Assembly (NCBI GenBank): GCA_900321645.1
Contig: ONWZ01000013.1
Location: forward strand, 1 to 8,646
DNA length: 8,646 nt
Source: an uncultured Eubacteriales bacterium
GTDB taxonomy: Bacteria; Bacillota_I; Bacilli_A; RF39; UBA660
Reading direction: 5' to 3'
The position numbers and the translations under genes were made by a program. Positions 1-5,514 of this stretch are shown piece after piece. The notes below the pieces were generated by a model. That model worked only from the letters and a program-made list of their open reading frames with translations. It made no database searches and was not told the DNA's origin. Every line of letters begins with the position of its first letter. The first letter of the stretch is position 1.

Positions 1-1
1 T

Positions 2-55
2 CTTATCTGCGCTAAGTATATACAATTGTTATTGAGAGAGAAACTCAAAAGATAA
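2..55 (+). CDS. Possible 3' end of an upstream gene (partial)
   Basis: Reading from base 2 gives 17 sense codons and then TAA at 53-55. The residues (ending LLLREKLKR) would be a plausible basic amphipathic C-terminus. The other two forward frames hit stops at 13-15 and 33-35. The fragment is too short for family assignment, and 17 open codons can occur by chance even in AT-rich DNA. The transcript could end at the terminator at 209-242. An intergenic origin is equally possible. Confidence 0.25.
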   Translation, partial: LICAKYIQLLLREKLKR

Positions 56-64
56 GAAACTAAA

Positions 65-85
65 CTAAATACTGATAATATTTAG
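65..85 (+). other. Hairpin with 7-base loop complementary to a downstream terminator loop
   Basis: CTAAATA (65-71) pairs perfectly with TATTTAG (79-85) and leaves the 7-base loop CTGATAA (72-78). That loop is the exact reverse complement of TTATCAG, the loop of the terminator hairpin at 209-233. An alternative longer-range pairing, TAAACTA (61-67) with TAGTTTA (102-108), would compete with this stem. The stem is only A-T rich, so its stability alone proves little. The loop-loop match is what makes it notable. If this DNA is transcribed towards pgk, both hairpins would lie on one RNA. No known riboswitch or T-box motif was recognised. Confidence 0.35.
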
Positions 86-108
86 GTTATGGTTATAGTT
101 ATAGTTTA
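85..108 (+). repeat. Short imperfect hexamer tandem repeat
   Basis: Four consecutive hexamers read GGTTAT, GGTTAT, AGTTAT and AGTTTA, so the period is 6 with drift at the first base and in the last unit. The tract is not coding in any convincing frame. It may be replication slippage in AT-rich intergenic DNA, or part of the folded RNA suggested for this region. No function can be assigned. Confidence 0.5.
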
Positions 109-208
109 ATTATTACATATACTAATAATTCATAATTTTTTAATTATAATTATTATAGTCGTTAATAATTAATGTAATTATAACGTCGTAGTTTATTCAA
201 AACTCGGG

Positions 209-242
209 TCAATTGTTTTATCAGAACAATTGATTTTTGTTT
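209..242 (+). terminator. Rho-independent terminator upstream of pgk
   Basis: A 9-base perfect stem, TCAATTGTT (209-217) with AACAATTGA (225-233), encloses loop TTATCAG and is followed by TTTTTGTTT. It would end a transcript entering from the left. The next promoter lies just downstream at 274-302, so pgk is insulated from upstream transcription. Of the sequence at 1-318, nothing other than the hairpins, the hexamer repeat, this terminator and the promoter could be recognised. Confidence 0.75.
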
Positions 243-273
243 CTATTGATATTAATAAGTGCAGTACCCAATA

Positions 274-302
274 TTGACACTTATTTTATTTTTATATATA
301 AT
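274..302 (+). promoter_or_regulatory. Perfect sigma-A-type promoter for pgk
   Basis: TTGACA (274-279) and TATAAT (297-302) are separated by 17 bases, which is the exact housekeeping consensus. Transcription should begin near 308-310. That leaves only about 10 nucleotides before the pgk ATG at 319, so the AGGTGAT ribosome binding site (309-315) would sit at the very 5' end of the mRNA. This implies strong constitutive expression with almost no leader. Confidence 0.85.
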
Positions 303-318
303 TTAAATAGGTGATGAG

Positions 319-1482
319 ATGAAGAAAACAATTAGAGATTATCAATATGAAGGTAAGAAAGTAATCATTCGTTGTGATTTAAATGTTCCCATTAAAAATG
401 GTGAAATAACAGATGATACGCGTATTAAAGAGAGCCTTGAATCTATTAACTATTTAACCAATCATAAGGCTAAAGTAATTGTTTTATCCCATTTAGGTAA
501 GATTAAAACGGAAGAAGATAAGCATGATAATACATTATATCCAGCATATAAAAGATTAAAAGAATATTTACATACTAATATTTATTTTAGTAAAGCAACA
601 AGAGGAAAAGAACTTGAAGATCTAGTAAATAAATTACAAAATGGCGAAGTATTATTAATAGAAAATACCCGTTATGAAGATTATCCTGATAAATTAGAAA
701 GCAATTGTGATGAAGAACTAAGTAAATACTGGGCTAGTCTAGGTGAAATATTTATTAATGATGCCTATGGAACTACCCATAGGGCTCATGCTTCTAATGT
801 CGGTATTGCTAAATTACTACCAAACGGAATTGGCTTTTTGGTAGAGAGAGAAATTACGAAAATAGATCAAATATTAGAGGAAAATACTCACCCATATACT
901 TTAGTTATGGGAGGCAAGAAAGTAAGTGATAAAACCTTAGTAATTGATAACTTAATTCAAAAATGTGATTATTTATTATTAGGTGGTGGTATGTGCTTTA
1001 CTTTTCTTAAAGCTAAAGGACTAGAAGTTGGTTCATCGATAGTCGATAATGAAAATATTGAATATTGTCAGAATTTATTGGCTAACTATTCAAATAAAAT
1101 AATCTTACCATTAGATATTGTCACCAAGGAAAAGAAAATTGTTGATGCAGATCAAATGTCATCAGATGATATCGGCTATGATATCGGCCCTAAAACAATT
1201 GAATTGTTTAGTAAGATATTAAAAGAATCAAAAAGAGTAATTATTAATGGACCAATGGGCGTTTTTGAGGAAAAACCATTTGATAATGGTACTAAAAGTA
1301 TTTACCAAGTACTAAAAGATAGTCATATTAAAACTCTAATTGGCGGTGGTGATTCAGCAGCTTCTGTTAATTTGCTTGGTTTCAGTAATGATTTCTATCA
1401 TATATCGACTGGTGGTGGAGCAACATTAGAATACTTATCCGGTGTTCCCCTTAAAGCGATTGAAGTGATTGAAAATAAATAA
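319..1482 (+). CDS. pgk: Phosphoglycerate kinase
   Basis: Cytosolic glycolytic enzyme that moves the acyl phosphate of 1,3-bisphosphoglycerate to ADP, giving ATP and 3-phosphoglycerate. At 387 residues it is slightly short for the family (about 390-415) but complete. N-terminal substrate-binding half: RCDLNVP (18-24), SHLG (57-60), ENTRYE (115-120) and the basic GTTHRAHAS segment (151-159). C-terminal nucleotide-binding half: GGKKVSDK (198-205; usually GGAKVSDK), GGGM (222-225), DIGP (288-291), GPMGVFE (311-317), GGGDSA (342-347) and the final STGGGATLEYL (363-373). All expected core motifs are present, so it should be active. The start is supported by AGGTGAT at 309-315. It is transcribed alone, from its own promoter to its own terminator. 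The gap gene often found next to pgk in Firmicutes is not immediately adjacent here. Confidence 0.98.
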   Translation: MKKTIRDYQYEGKKVIIRCDLNVPIKNGEITDDTRIKESLESINYLTNHKAKVIVLSHLGKIKTEEDKHDNTLYPAYKRLKEYLHTNIYFSKATRGKELEDLVNKLQNGEVLLIENTRYEDYPDKLESNCDEELSKYWASLGEIFINDAYGTTHRAHASNVGIAKLLPNGIGFLVEREITKIDQILEENTHPYTLVMGGKKVSDKTLVIDNLIQKCDYLLLGGGMCFTFLKAKGLEVGSSIVDNENIEYCQNLLANYSNKIILPLDIVTKEKKIVDADQMSSDDIGYDIGPKTIELFSKILKESKRVIINGPMGVFEEKPFDNGTKSIYQVLKDSHIKTLIGGGDSAASVNLLGFSNDFYHISTGGGATLEYLSGVPLKAIEVIENK

Positions 1483-1485
1483 AAT

Positions 1486-1518
1486 AATGAGAAGTACAAA
1501 AAATACTTCTCATTTTTT
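1486..1518 (+). terminator. Rho-independent terminator after pgk
   Basis: AATGAGAAGTA (1486-1496) pairs perfectly over 11 bases with TACTTCTCATT (1504-1514). The loop is 7 bases and a run of six T follows (1513-1518). It begins 4 bases after the pgk stop codon and makes pgk monocistronic. Confidence 0.9.
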
Positions 1519-1532
1519 ATGAATCGACTAAT

Positions 1533-1556
1533 TTCGACATAACGAAGTACTATAAT
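1533..1556 (+). promoter_or_regulatory. Candidate 0A box and -10 element upstream of spo0A
   Basis: TTCGACA (1533-1539) exactly matches the Spo0A-binding 0A box (TGTCGAA on the other strand). It stands 44 bases upstream of the spo0A start codon. TATAAT at 1551-1556 is a good -10, but no recognisable TTGACA lies 16-18 bases before it. The box would fall at about -30 to -24 relative to the expected start, inside the polymerase footprint, so autoregulation by Spo0A~P (repression or activation) is plausible. B. subtilis spo0A is known to carry 0A boxes in its promoter. A clear sigma-H promoter was not found. Assignment rests on the sequence match and its position only. Confidence 0.5.
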
Positions 1557-1582
1557 GAAAATAACAGAAAGAGGAGAGTATT

Positions 1583-2347
1583 ATGGAAAAAATTAAAGTG
1601 TTAATGATTGATGATAATCAAAGTCTAGTTGATATGGTCAAAGAATACTTTGATAATCATAACAAAATTGAAGTAGTACTAAGCTGTAAAGATGGAGAAG
1701 AAGGATTAAGTACCATTCTTAATAAAGGGAATGAATATGATGTTATCTTGTTAGATCTAGTTATGCCCAAAAAAGATGGTATTTATGTCCTCGAAGAATT
1801 AAACAAAAGAGGTATTGAAAAGAATATTATTGTCGAAACATCTTATAATGAACCTAAGGTAATTAGAAAAGTATCAGAATATGGTGTTAATTATTATATT
1901 CTAAAACCATTTGATTTAGCCGATTTAGAAAATAGAATACTAGCAATCTTCAACGAAATGAGCAGTAAATCAATTAATTTGTATCATAGCAATTTGCAAA
2001 TTTCAATTACCAAGATGCTACATGAATTAGGTATGCCCTCACATATCAAAGGATATCAATATATAAGAGAGGGTATTAGCATGATTTATAATGACCCCTC
2101 ATTAATTGGTGGAATTACTAAAGAACTATATCCTGAATTGGCCACTAAATTTGATACAACTGTATCGAGGGTTGAAAGAGCGATCAGACACGCCATTGAA
2201 GTAAGCTGGAATCGTGGCAATTGGGATTATATGGAAGAAATTTTTGGTCATAGCGTCGATATTGATAAAGCCAAACCAACCAATAGCGAATTTATTGTTA
2301 CCGTTGCTGATAAATTAAGATTAGAAATAGCTAAACAACCTGTTTAG
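1583..2347 (+). CDS. spo0A: Sporulation master response regulator Spo0A
   Basis: DNA-binding response regulator whose phosphorylated form turns on entry into sporulation. The 254 residues match the family length. The receiver domain (about 1-125) has acidic residues D10 and D11, phosphoacceptor D58 in LLDLVMP, the switch Thr T86 and K108 in ILKPFD. A short linker leads to the Spo0A-specific C-terminal domain (about 137-250), with HIKGYQYIREGISMIYND, LYPELA, the recognition-helix stretch SRVERAIRHAIEVSW (very close to Bacillus and Clostridium Spo0A) and AKPTNSEFI. GAGGAG at 1571-1576 supports the start. It is often adjacent to spoIVB in Firmicutes; here it lies between pgk and rpsD and no spoIVB is in the window. 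The stop codon is within the terminator hairpin. The family call is essentially certain, and implies an endospore former. Confidence 0.98.
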   Translation: MEKIKVLMIDDNQSLVDMVKEYFDNHNKIEVVLSCKDGEEGLSTILNKGNEYDVILLDLVMPKKDGIYVLEELNKRGIEKNIIVETSYNEPKVIRKVSEYGVNYYILKPFDLADLENRILAIFNEMSSKSINLYHSNLQISITKMLHELGMPSHIKGYQYIREGISMIYNDPSLIGGITKELYPELATKFDTTVSRVERAIRHAIEVSWNRGNWDYMEEIFGHSVDIDKAKPTNSEFIVTVADKLRLEIAKQPV

Positions 2348-2355
2348 CTATTTTT
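2325..2355 (+). terminator. Terminator overlapping the end of spo0A
   Basis: AAATAGCTAAACA (2325-2337) pairs with TGTTTAGCTATTT (2341-2353), with a 3-base loop and a T-run at 2351-2355. The spo0A stop codon TAG (2345-2347) is inside the 3' arm, so the last codons form the stem. This is a strong hairpin for such AT-rich DNA. Confidence 0.85.
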
Positions 2356-2361
2356 ATCCAC

Positions 2362-2388
2362 AAAAAAAGTAGAGTACTAAACTCTACT
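2362..2388 (-). terminator. Terminator overlapping the end of rpsD
   Basis: On the minus strand AGTAGAGT (2388-2381) pairs with ACTCTACT (2375-2368) around a 5-base loop holding the rpsD stop codon TAG (2379-2377). A run of seven T (2368-2362) follows. With the spo0A terminator beginning 37 bases away, it separates the two convergent transcripts. Confidence 0.85.
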
Positions 2389-2979
2389 ATAGAATTCAAC
2401 TATTAAAGCTTCGTTAATTTCAGCATTAAGTTCGCTTCTTTGAGGGTATCTTACATAAGTACCTTGTTTCTTCTTTTCATCATAACTAATGAAATCTACT
2501 CTACCTTTAGCATTAGCTAAAGCAATTTCGATTCCCTTATGATCAGCTGAATTTTCCTTAATCGCAACAACATCGCCTGGTTTAACTCTATAAGATGGAA
2601 TATCAACTTTCTTACCATTAACTGTAATATGTCCATGATTAACAAGTTGTCTAGCTCCTCTTCTTGTGTTAGCAAAACCAATTCTATAAACGATGTTATC
2701 TAATCTGCTTTCAAGTAAGATGAATAGGTTTTCACCATGAACACCTTTCATTTTAGCAGATTCATTAACAAGTCTCTTGAATTGTTTTTCAGATAAACCA
2801 TACATAAATCTAACTTTTTGCTTTTCTTGTAATTGGATTGCATAGTTAGATGGTTTTCTTTTTCTATCTTTACCATGTTGACCTGGACCAAAAGGTCTCT
2901 TTAAGTCTTTGCCATTTTCTAAGATAGAGAAACCAACACGTCTAGCTTGTTTGTTGTTTGGGCCTGTATATCTTGCCAT
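2377..2979 (-). CDS. rpsD: 30S ribosomal protein S4
   Basis: Primary 16S rRNA-binding protein that nucleates assembly of the 30S body; in Firmicutes it also represses its own mRNA. The 200 residues match the family length. It starts MARYTGP, has GPGQHG (31-36), the LQEKQKVRFMYG stretch (50-61), and the S4 RNA-binding fold at about 91-150 (SRLDNIVYR, ARQLVNHGHITVNG, DIPSYRVKPGD). It ends with the conserved EINEALIVEFYSR plus one extra Val. It contains no cysteine, so it is the zinc-free form. GGAGG (2991-2987) stands 7 bases before the ATG. It is transcribed alone, as in B. subtilis, from its own promoter through a long leader, convergent with spo0A and divergent from hpf. Confidence 0.98.
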   Translation of the reverse strand: MARYTGPNNKQARRVGFSILENGKDLKRPFGPGQHGKDRKRKPSNYAIQLQEKQKVRFMYGLSEKQFKRLVNESAKMKGVHGENLFILLESRLDNIVYRIGFANTRRGARQLVNHGHITVNGKKVDIPSYRVKPGDVVAIKENSADHKGIEIALANAKGRVDFISYDEKKKQGTYVRYPQRSELNAEINEALIVEFYSRV

Positions 2980-3114
2980 TTCATTTCCTCCTTTTCTTTT
3001 TTGGAGATATTTGTTCTTTCATAGGGTGTTTAAATTGACTTTCGCTTACGCAGCAGAGGGCAAGCTACTAATACATAACACATTACAAAAAAACAAATAT
3101 TGCTGCCAAATTCA
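2980..3114 (-). ncRNA. Structured 5' leader of rpsD, candidate S4 autoregulatory RNA
   Basis: About 135 nucleotides separate the predicted start (near 3114) from the rpsD ATG. In mRNA sense, TTTGG (3110-3106) and ATATTTGTT (3100-3092) pair with AACAAATAT (3015-3007) and CCAAA (3004-3000). This gives a long-range two-part helix that closes the leader. An alternative is GCAGCA (3106-3101) with TGCTGC (3055-3050), which shares bases with the first helix. GTGTT (3081-3077) may pair with AACAC (3030-3026), and GC-GTAA-GC (3051-3044) could form a small GNRA hairpin. B. subtilis rpsD is known to be controlled by S4 binding to a leader RNA. The exact fold and match to the published S4 leader were not computed. 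Confidence 0.6.
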
Positions 3115-3120
3115 TTAAAT

Positions 3121-3149
3121 ATTATATACTAGAGTATATGCTCTGTCAA
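3121..3149 (-). promoter_or_regulatory. Perfect sigma-A-type promoter for rpsD
   Basis: On the minus strand TTGACA (3149-3144) and TATAAT (3126-3121) have a 17-base spacer, an exact consensus. Transcription should start near 3114. Such strength fits a ribosomal protein gene. Confidence 0.9.
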
Positions 3150-3214
3150 GTAAAACATGCAAAAACAAAAAAATAGCAAATTGTGTTAAATTGTGTCATA
3201 TTTTTGTAAATTAA

Positions 3215-3243
3215 TTTTCAAAGTCTATACATTATGTTATAAT
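3215..3243 (+). promoter_or_regulatory. Promoter for hpf with extended -10
   Basis: TATAAT (3238-3243) is preceded by TG (3235-3236) as an extended -10. A weaker -35, TTTTCA (3215-3220), lies 17 bases upstream. A second TATAAT (3243-3248) overlaps it by one base. Transcription would start near 3250 with a leader of roughly 20 nucleotides. Stress- or stationary-phase sigma control is common for hpf, but no clear motif for it is visible. Confidence 0.6.
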
Positions 3244-3267
3244 ATAATTAGAAAGGATTTGATATTG

Positions 3268-3804
3268 ATGAAATACAATATACGTGGTGATAAACTTGAA
3301 ATAACCGATGCAATAGGAAACTATGTTGAATCTAAACTTGATAGGCTTAACAAGTACTTTAAAGAAGATAATATACTTGCCAATGTACTCTTAAGTGTTA
3401 AAGGAACTAGTCAAAAAATTGAAGTAACTATTCCTACCGACAAATTTATTTTAAGGAGTGAAGAAAGCGACAAAGATTTATATGCTGCAATTGATTTAGT
3501 AACTGACAAACTGGAAAGACAAATCAGAAAGAATAAAACGAGATTAAATAAACAAAATATTGATAATAAATTAAAAGAATTCAATTTTGATTATGAAGTA
3601 AAAGACGATGAAGAAAACTCTGAGGATGAAGTAATCGTAAAAAGAAAAAAATTAGAAATGAAGCCAATGGATGAAGAAGAAGCCATTCTTGAAATGAATC
3701 TTCTAGGTCATGAATTCTTTGTATATAAAGACATGCATACTAATAATGTAAATGTTTTATATCGTCGAAAAGATGGCAATTATGGCTTAATTGAAACAAA
3801 ATAA
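3268..3804 (+). CDS. hpf: Ribosome hibernation promoting factor, long form
   Basis: Binds the decoding region of the 30S subunit and pairs ribosomes into inactive 100S dimers in starvation or stationary phase. The 178 residues carry the two domains of long HPF: an N-terminal S30AE/YfiA-like domain (1 to about 95, with ITDAIGNYVESKLDRL and a basic helix RQIRKNKTR), an acidic linker (about 107-122), and a C-terminal dimerisation domain (about 131-176) with KPMDEEEAILEMNLLGHEFFVY and the final RRKDGNYGLIE. I chose the ATG at 3268. Residues from an upstream in-frame ATG at 3193 are unlike the family and would cover the -35/-10 region, whereas MKYNIRGDKLEITDAI is the usual beginning. AAAGGA at 3252-3257 is the ribosome binding site. 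In a spore former it would also help preserve ribosomes in dormancy (inference). Confidence 0.95.
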   Translation: MKYNIRGDKLEITDAIGNYVESKLDRLNKYFKEDNILANVLLSVKGTSQKIEVTIPTDKFILRSEESDKDLYAAIDLVTDKLERQIRKNKTRLNKQNIDNKLKEFNFDYEVKDDEENSEDEVIVKRKKLEMKPMDEEEAILEMNLLGHEFFVYKDMHTNNVNVLYRRKDGNYGLIETK

Positions 3805-3824
3805 AAAAGCATTATGCTTTTTTT
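3803..3824 (+). terminator. Terminator after hpf
   Basis: AAAAAAGCA (3803-3811) pairs with TGCTTTTTT (3815-3823) around a 3-base loop. The T-rich arm acts as the tail. It overlaps the hpf stop codon by two bases. Being A-rich on one side and T-rich on the other, it could also work on the minus strand, although no minus-strand gene ends here. Confidence 0.75.
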
Positions 3825-3825
3825 C

Positions 3826-3854
3826 TTGTGATAAATAGTATTTTATTATATAAT
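3826..3854 (+). promoter_or_regulatory. Promoter for the Ig-like membrane protein
   Basis: TTGTGA (3826-3831) and TATAAT (3849-3854) are separated by 17 bases. The -35 matches four of six consensus bases. It begins two bases after the end of the hpf terminator. The expected start near 3861 lies only about 17 bases before the ATG at 3878. Confidence 0.6.
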
Positions 3855-3877
3855 GGATATAGATAAGAGGTGTAAAT

Positions 3878-4501
3878 ATGTATTTTAATGAAAATAAAGA
3901 AGATACTAATATTGACAAGGAATTTAATAATAAGAATAAAGGTGATTCTTTCGATTTAAAGAAAATTTTATTAATTGTGGGATGCGTTATTCTGTTCATT
4001 ATTATTCTATTGATAATTATATCTATCGTAAAAAATAATAAGAAATATTTCGTGGTCCTTGAAGGTGATGAAACAATGACCATATATCAAGGAGCAACAT
4101 ATAATGAACCAGGATATAGTGGATTTGATAACAAGAAACATGATTTAACTAGTGAAGTAAATGTAAAAAGTAATTTAGATGCTCAAAGCATCGGCACATA
4201 TACAATTATATATACATTAAACAATAAGTCTATAAGTAGGACGATAAATGTCATTGAAAAACCTAAAGTAACAGCTATAATTCATTTATTAGGAGATAAA
4301 AATATGACGATTAAGATGGGTGAGAAGTTTGAAGATCCAGGTTATCGTGCAACTAATGCTTTAACAGGTGATATAACCGATAAGGTGGCACAAACAGGTA
4401 TGGTTGATACATCTAAAAAAGGTGTTTATCGTATTGTTTACTCAGTAGTGGATAGTGATGGGGCAACTGTTTCAGAAGTAAGAACAGTAACTGTTGAATA
4501 A
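3878..4501 (+). CDS. Single-pass membrane protein with two Ig-like (DUF5011-type) domains
   Basis: I do not recognise a named gene. The 207 residues begin with a hydrophilic, charged segment (1-29), then one strong membrane helix (about 30-51), then an outside region made of two related beta-sandwich-like repeats. The second (about 134-207) has the DUF5011 pattern: MGEKFEDPGYRA, DGAT-like turn residues, GDITDKV, a VDTSKKGVYRIVYSVVDSDG run and a final RTVTVE strand. The first (about 59-130) is a more diverged copy, with QGATYNEPGYSG and SIGTYTIIYTLNN. Such domains usually occur on secreted or anchored surface proteins, often beside enzymatic or adhesive modules. Here there is none, so this is a short N-anchored protein. 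AGAGGTG (3866-3872) supports the start. It has its own promoter and terminator and is not in an operon. Function unknown; a cell-envelope role is inference. Confidence 0.85.
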   Translation: MYFNENKEDTNIDKEFNNKNKGDSFDLKKILLIVGCVILFIIILLIIISIVKNNKKYFVVLEGDETMTIYQGATYNEPGYSGFDNKKHDLTSEVNVKSNLDAQSIGTYTIIYTLNNKSISRTINVIEKPKVTAIIHLLGDKNMTIKMGEKFEDPGYRATNALTGDITDKVAQTGMVDTSKKGVYRIVYSVVDSDGATVSEVRTVTVE

Positions 4502-4502
4502 G

Positions 4503-4524
4503 AAGTACACTTAGTGTACTTTTT
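4503..4524 (+). terminator. Terminator after the Ig-like membrane protein
   Basis: AAGTACAC (4503-4510) pairs with GTGTACTT (4514-4521) around TTA, followed by T to 4524. It begins right after the TAA stop and overlaps the last codon of ylbJ on the other strand by two bases. It may weakly serve ylbJ too, but the minus-strand tail is not a clean T-run. Confidence 0.75.
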
Positions 4525-5455
4525 AAATGCCTAATAATAATGTACTCAAGAAGGTAAGTATTCCTGCAATCACCATTTGATATATTCTGCCAACTAGGAA
4601 GTAGTGATATTTTATATCAGTGTCGACAATTTGACTAAGTACTTGGATATGTACCGATATGCCGCCAAAAGCTAAAAACATACTAGCAATAATTAATTTA
4701 TAATTCATCCCTAATGACAATTTACTAAGCGCATCTAAGCCAATTGTAATTTCAAATAATCCCTTAATCAACATCTGATTATAAAGATTAATCTTAAAAG
4801 AATTAATAATAATTGATGATAAAAGTAAAAACACCGTAATAATACCACATATTGTTATGGTGGTATCAATAGCCCTTTTTATTGATAAGATAAAGACACT
4901 ACCAAATTTTTGATTCCTTTCTTGAGCAACTATTTCTTTATTGTGTTGATTACTAGTTCTGATACATATCCCCAGTATAAAATTACTGAGATAATGAATG
5001 ACTAGCAGTATCATGCCTATTCTTTTATTGTTGAAAAAGAACAAACCAATAGTCGTTATAATAAACATCGGATTAGCGAAATGCGTAAACATCAAAATAT
5101 GATTAGCTTCATCGCTATCAATTATACCCTTATCATATAAAGTTCTAGCATTTCTAGCATTTGATGGGAACCCAGATAACATACTTAAAATAAATATGGT
5201 CAATGAAGTATCACTAATATTAAAAATATATTTACATATTTTCTTTATATTTTGTGGAATATAATCGGTAATATTATAATTTATTAAAATATCTGATATA
5301 ATAAAAAAGGGGAATAAAGTGGGGATAAGATTATTAACCCACATATTTAGCGCATACATAATTGAATCGTATATAATATTTTTACTAATAATTAACTCTA
5401 TAAAAACAAATAGTGAAATAACAATAATCAAAATATTAAATATTTTATCTTTCAT
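4523..5455 (-). CDS. ylbJ: Sporulation integral membrane protein YlbJ
   Basis: Polytopic membrane protein of the YlbJ family, distantly related to nucleoside-recognition Gate-domain proteins. In B. subtilis it is a sporulation gene needed for a proper spore cortex; its transported substrate, if any, is unknown. The 310 residues are almost entirely hydrophobic helices with short polar loops. Family marks: the early loop NLIPTLFPFFIISD (42-55), SGFPSNARNARTLYDKGII (94-112), FTHFANPMF (123-131), a charged loop at about 166-192, and FGGISVHIQVLSQI (263-276) near the end. It is shorter than the Bacillus protein (about 400 residues). No Shine-Dalgarno sequence is visible before the ATG at 5455, which is unusual beside its neighbours, so expression may be low. 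It is divergent from the ylbL-like gene; the two are also close neighbours in B. subtilis. Confidence 0.87.
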   Translation of the reverse strand: MKDKIFNILIIVISLFVFIELIISKNIIYDSIMYALNMWVNNLIPTLFPFFIISDILINYNITDYIPQNIKKICKYIFNISDTSLTIFILSMLSGFPSNARNARTLYDKGIIDSDEANHILMFTHFANPMFIITTIGLFFFNNKRIGMILLVIHYLSNFILGICIRTSNQHNKEIVAQERNQKFGSVFILSIKRAIDTTITICGIITVFLLLSSIIINSFKINLYNQMLIKGLFEITIGLDALSKLSLGMNYKLIIASMFLAFGGISVHIQVLSQIVDTDIKYHYFLVGRIYQMVIAGILTFLSTLLLGI

Positions 5456-5485
5456 ACTTAAAGATATGAATAAAATGATAAATAA

Positions 5486-5514
5486 ATTATATAAATAAAT
5501 AGGTGATAATATGA
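5486..5514 (-). promoter_or_regulatory. Candidate sporulation-type promoter for ylbJ
   Basis: On the minus strand TCATATT (5514-5508), a 14-base spacer and TATATAAT (5493-5486) resemble the mother-cell sigma-E pattern (ATATT, 14-15 bases, CATACAAT), differing at two bases of the -10. B. subtilis ylbJ is in the sigma-E regulon. The DNA is so AT-rich that a chance match is quite possible. The element overlaps the ribosome binding site and start of the divergent protease gene. Confidence 0.25.

Noticed and set aside
243..318. T-box or metabolite riboswitch upstream of pgk
   Set aside because: No T-box sequence, no specifier-like stem and no known aptamer core. The promoter at 274-302 leaves only about 10 bases of leader.
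1831..1837. TGTCGAA (0A-box match) inside the spo0A coding region
   Set aside because: A 7-base match is expected about once by chance in a window of this size. It lies mid-gene with no promoter nearby.
2909..3118. Forward open frame of 69 codons over the rpsD start and leader
   Set aside because: It is antisense to the first codons of rpsD and its leader RNA, has no ribosome binding site, and its translation resembles no protein family.
3193..3267. 25-residue N-terminal extension of HPF from an upstream in-frame ATG
   Set aside because: The stretch contains the promoter, lacks a ribosome binding site, and the family's normal start is the ATG at 3268.
3787..4083. Minus-strand open frame of 98 codons
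   Set aside because: It lies opposite the hpf end, a terminator, a promoter and the membrane helix of the Ig-like protein. Its hydrophobicity only mirrors that membrane-helix coding sequence.
4621..4628. Palindrome TGTCGACA within ylbJ
   Set aside because: It is in coding sequence, only partly matches the 0A box, and has no promoter elements around it.
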